DNA of 64,000 nucleotides, from assembly GCA_019244185.1 (NCBI GenBank), contig JAFATB010000014.1, positions 313,587 through 377,586 of the forward strand, read 5' to 3'. The DNA is from Acidobacteriota bacterium (GTDB lineage: Bacteria; Acidobacteriota; Thermoanaerobaculia; Gp7-AA8). Position 1 is the first letter of the stretch. Every line of letters starts with the position of its first letter. The notes beneath the pieces are model-generated. The model saw only the letters and a list, made by a program, of their open reading frames with translations. It was not told where the DNA came from and searched no databases. Shown piece by piece: positions 61,157-64,000 of this stretch. The position numbers were made by a program, and so were the translations under genes.

Positions 61157-63027
61157 GTTTCTTCGTCGTCGCCGCCGCGCTGCTCGTCCTCCCGCTCGTC
61201 GCTCTGCGCGGCCGGACGCTCGTGCGCTGCTACGTCGCGATCGGCGGTCTCTGGCTCTTCGCCGCACTGCTGCATCTCCGCATCCCCGACTTCGATCCCT
61301 ACCTCGGCAACGTCAGCGTCGCCGTGCTCACGTTCGCGGTCTTCGCGCTGTTCCTCGCGCGCGGCGAACACGTGCGCTGGTCGGCGAATCGCGCCGCGGC
61401 GATCGCCGCGATCGTCTATGCCTGCACGATCCCGGCGATGCTGCGCACGCCGATCGATGGCGACGAGCCGTTCTATCTGCTCGTTACGGAGTCGCTCGCG
61501 CACGACGGCGATCTCGATCTCGCGAATCAGTACCGCACGCTCGCGACCTCGCAGACCGGGCGCCGCGATCTCGCGCCGCAGCCGGGCGATCCGCGCGGCC
61601 CGCACGGCGAGCAATACTCGCGGCAGGAGCCGTTTCTCTCGCTGCTGCTGCTGCCCGGCTACGCACTGGCGGGGCTCTACGGCGCGCTCGCGACGATCGC
61701 GCTGTTCGGCGTGCTCCTCGTGCGCTCGACGATCCGCTGGATGGAAGACGAAGGCGTGCCCGACGACGCCGCGCGGGCGGTGTTTCCGCTCTTCGCGTTC
61801 GCGCCGCCGGTGCTCTTCTACGCGACGCGCATCTGGCCGGAAGTGCCCGCGGCGTTCTTCTTCGTCGAGGCGATGCGCGGCGTGCGCAATCAACGCCTGA
61901 AGCGCTGGCTGCCGTCGCTCTTCGGCCTGGTGATGCTGAAGCTCCGCTTCGTGCTCGTGGCCATCGGCGTCGTCGCGACCACGCTGCGGCGCACGCGCGC
62001 GCGACTTCTCGCGCTCGGCATCGTGGTGATCCCGCTCGTCGTGATGTGGCTGATCAGCGGCCGCGCGACGAACGTCCACGCGTGGAGCGAGATCCTGCCG
62101 ACGACGCCGATGAAGTACGTGGTCGGCCTCGCGGGGCTGCTCGCGGACGGCATGAGCGGGATCGCGTTCCAGGCGCCGTTCTATCTTTTCGGACTCTTCG
62201 CGCTGACGCGCTGGCGCCACACGCCGCGCGGCTTTCGCCTCGGCATCCTCGCCAGCCTCCTCTACATCCTCTATCTATTGCCGCGTCCCGAATGGTTCGG
62301 CGGCTGGGCGCCGCCGCTGCGCTACGTCGTCTTCGTGATGCCGGTCCTCGCGCTCGGCATCGCGTCGCAGTGGGAGCGGCTCTCGCGCGGCGCGCTCGCC
62401 GTCGTCGCGCTCTGGACGGTCGCGCTGGCGATCCACGGCCTCGCGTATCCGTGGCGGCTCTTCCACATCGCGAACGGCGAGAACGCGCTCGGCGAGTGGC
62501 TGTCGTCGCTCGCGCGCGCCGACGTCTCGCGCATGTTCCCGAGCTTCATCCGCATGAACCATGCGGCGTGGCTCGGCGCGGGCGCCGTCGTGCTGCTCGC
62601 GTTCGCGCTGCGCCGCACGCGCAACGATCTCGCCGTGCCGCTCTTCGCGCTCGCGCTCGCGGCGGGCTTCGCGTACGCGCAGCAGCCGGGGCCGCGCGTC
62701 GAGTTCGAGGACATCCATGTCGAACATCACGGCGGCACGCTGTACCCCGAGCTCTACGCCGTCATGCGCGTCACGTATCGCGGCGGCTGGACGCTGAACG
62801 CCGGCGACTCGCTGACGTTCCTCGCGCGCGGCGGGCCGTCGACGCTGCACTACATCACCGGCCCCGGCGCGACCATCGAGCTTGCCGGCCGGGCGTATCA
62901 CCTCCCGCCGGCTCCCGCGTACACGACGGCGCGCGTCGTGATCCCGCGCGCGGGCCGCGTCACGCTGCGCTGTCTCGACGGCGCGGTGAATCTGGACAGA
63001 ATGGACCATGACGACGACAGACGTTGA
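61153..63027 (+). CDS. GT-C-like membrane glycosyltransferase
   Basis: A 624-residue protein with 11-13 membrane segments. After the early segments the loop TPIDGDEPFYLLVTESLAHD carries the D-E pair of GT39/PMT-like enzymes, followed by a large loop (GRRDLAPQPGDPRGPHGEQY) and the multi-pass core (PLFAFAPPVLFYATRIWPEV). The C-terminal 100 residues form a beta-rich extracytoplasmic domain (VRVEFEDIHVEHH-like RVEFEDIHVEHHGGTLYPEL). It probably transfers a sugar from a polyprenyl-phosphate donor on the periplasmic side. Its ATG overlaps the previous stop (ATGA). Confidence 0.82.
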   Translation: MSFFVVAAALLVLPLVALRGRTLVRCYVAIGGLWLFAALLHLRIPDFDPYLGNVSVAVLTFAVFALFLARGEHVRWSANRAAAIAAIVYACTIPAMLRTPIDGDEPFYLLVTESLAHDGDLDLANQYRTLATSQTGRRDLAPQPGDPRGPHGEQYSRQEPFLSLLLLPGYALAGLYGALATIALFGVLLVRSTIRWMEDEGVPDDAARAVFPLFAFAPPVLFYATRIWPEVPAAFFFVEAMRGVRNQRLKRWLPSLFGLVMLKLRFVLVAIGVVATTLRRTRARLLALGIVVIPLVVMWLISGRATNVHAWSEILPTTPMKYVVGLAGLLADGMSGIAFQAPFYLFGLFALTRWRHTPRGFRLGILASLLYILYLLPRPEWFGGWAPPLRYVVFVMPVLALGIASQWERLSRGALAVVALWTVALAIHGLAYPWRLFHIANGENALGEWLSSLARADVSRMFPSFIRMNHAAWLGAGAVVLLAFALRRTRNDLAVPLFALALAAGFAYAQQPGPRVEFEDIHVEHHGGTLYPELYAVMRVTYRGGWTLNAGDSLTFLARGGPSTLHYITGPGATIELAGRAYHLPPAPAYTTARVVIPRAGRVTLRCLDGAVNLDRMDHDDDRR

Positions 63028-63805
63028 TGTCATCGTTCTCGACCTCGACGGCGGCGCGATGCTGCGCGACTGCTTGGGCTCGATCCACGCGCAGAGCGTG
63101 CCGCCGCGGCGCATCGTCGTCTTCGACAACGGGTCGCGCGTGCCGGTCGAAGTCCCCGGCGCGGTCATCCTGCGCAGCGACACCAACCTCGGCTTCGCGC
63201 GCGGCGTGAACGAGGCGTTCGCGCGCACGTCCGCGCCGTACGTCGCGCTGATCAACAACGACGTGGTGCTCGATCGCGACTGGCTCGCGACCGTGCGCGA
63301 CGCGCTCGATCGCGACGAACGCCTCGCCGCCGTGCAGACGCTCATCCGCCGCCCGGACGGTCTCCTCGACGGCGCGGGCATCGACATCAGCGACGGCACC
63401 TATCGTCAGATCGGTCACGCGCAGCCGGTCGGCGCGCCGCTCGCGGTGCCGTGGGGCGTCTCCGCCACCGCCACGCTCTACCGCCGCGCCGCCCTCGGCG
63501 CGCGCGTGTTCGACGAGCGTTTCTTCGCGTACTACGAAGACGTCGAGCTCTGCGCGCGTCTGCGCCGCGACGGTTGGCGCCTCGCGGTGCTGCCGTTCGT
63601 CGAGGCGACGCATCGCGGCTCCGCGACCGGCGCAAAGCTCGGCGCGCGCGCGCTGCGCCTCCGCACGCGCAACCGCTACTTCGTCGCGCGCCTGCACCGC
63701 GGCGTCGGACGCATCCGCGCGCTGCTGTGGGAAGATGCGCGGCTCGCGCTGCGCGGCCGTACCTCGCCGCGCGGCGTCGTCGAAGGCCTATGGTCCAGGT
63801 TGTAG
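63008..63805 (+). CDS. Glycosyltransferase family 2
   Basis: A 265-residue GT-A enzyme of the rhamnosyltransferase-like type: DVIVLDLDGGAMLRDCLGSI, RIVVFDNGSRVPVEVPGAVI, NLGFARGVNEAFARTSAPYV with NNDVVLD, WGVSATATLYRRAALGARVF, DERFFAYYEDVELCARLRRD (catalytic base) and a basic C-terminus. The start lies 20 bases inside the preceding gene, and its stop lies inside the next one, so the run is a tight operon. Confidence 0.92.
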   Translation: MTTTDVDVIVLDLDGGAMLRDCLGSIHAQSVPPRRIVVFDNGSRVPVEVPGAVILRSDTNLGFARGVNEAFARTSAPYVALINNDVVLDRDWLATVRDALDRDERLAAVQTLIRRPDGLLDGAGIDISDGTYRQIGHAQPVGAPLAVPWGVSATATLYRRAALGARVFDERFFAYYEDVELCARLRRDGWRLAVLPFVEATHRGSATGAKLGARALRLRTRNRYFVARLHRGVGRIRALLWEDARLALRGRTSPRGVVEGLWSRL

Positions 63806-64000
63806 TTCACACTCCCGACGTCGTCGGCGCGCGCATGGCCGGTCCGGGCATCCGCGCGTGGCATCTCTCGCGCGAGCTCGCGAAGCATTTCCCGACGACG
63901 CTCATCGCGCGGCGCGAAGGCGACGGGCACGCCGCCATCGTCGAACACGGCAGCGACGCCGCGCGGCGTGCGTTGCGTGACGCGGACGTCCTCATCGGCC
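63790..64000 (+). CDS. Glycosyltransferase (GT-B type), N-terminal fragment at the window edge
   Basis: Seventy codons from ATG 63790 to the edge: MVQVVVHTPDVVGARMAGPG, IRAWHLSRELAKHFPTTLIA, then RREGDGHAAIV and DADVLIG. The MAGPGIRAWHL motif is typical of a branch of GT4-like glycosyltransferases. It overlaps the end of the GT2 gene by 16 bases. The rest lies outside the window. Confidence 0.8.
   Translation, partial: MVQVVVHTPDVVGARMAGPGIRAWHLSRELAKHFPTTLIARREGDGHAAIVEHGSDAARRALRDADVLIG

Overview
The window is high-GC DNA (roughly two thirds G+C by eye) that codes on both strands with almost no spare sequence; the longest stretch without a gene is about 295 bases. It fits an uncultured or little-studied member of the Acidobacteriota, perhaps of the Thermoanaerobaculia type. 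The signs are two secreted proteins of the VWFA-related acidobacterial type (45012-46499 and 57408-59075), an Oar-like TonB receptor with an N-terminal carboxypeptidase-regulatory-like domain behind an ECF sigma/anti-sigma pair (1-2086), and diderm exopolysaccharide machinery. No rRNA, tRNA, CRISPR array, integrase or transposase was seen.

Layout. 1-2086: TonB receptor, anti-sigma factor and ECF sigma factor, one tightly coupled minus-strand operon. 2209-5090: small secreted proteins and a GntR regulator coupled to a serine hydrolase. 5131-12006: an exopolysaccharide export set (PHP phosphatase, BY-kinase/Wzc, Wza-type exporter, outer-membrane barrel) with a divergent O-antigen-ligase-like protein. 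12022-14600: a hypothetical protein, a 64-bp tandem repeat, and a YaeQ / DUF3037 / HipA-like-kinase module. 14645-33717: a large surface-glycan cluster with nine intact glycosyltransferases of the GT2 and GT4 types, a carbamoyltransferase, a GT-C-like membrane protein, a second ligase/polymerase and a WecA/TagO-type initiating transferase. It is interrupted by a lower-GC insert holding a beta-propeller-like gene and a broken PI-PLC-like gene. 33804-37875: ETF:quinone oxidoreductase and a hybrid histidine kinase. 38094-44106: a MoxR / tandem unknown paralogues / DUF58 / transglutaminase operon with every junction overlapping. 44232-50676: pdxJ, a VWFA protein, an L,D-transpeptidase gene with an internal stop, an ABC-F ATPase and cinA. 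50708-52532: two unknown genes, the second unlike its neighbours in composition. 52519-59075: VWFA protein, truA, uppS, cdsA, dxr and rseP, an isoprenoid / envelope housekeeping operon. 59217-64000: dapF and the start of a third glycan-type operon.

The most unusual content is non-coding. Two related long inverted-repeat elements (44067-44219 and about 47289-47439) share a conserved CACGTGCGG core and overlap the stop codons of the genes they follow. A third, unrelated element with about 45-bp inverted arms (37876-38034) follows the histidine kinase. An exact-period 64-bp tandem repeat fills 12679-12911. Several genes begin within about 6-10 bases of a TANAAT-like -10 box, which suggests leaderless or nearly leaderless mRNAs. 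truA appears to start at CTG. Two genes carry clear inactivating lesions.
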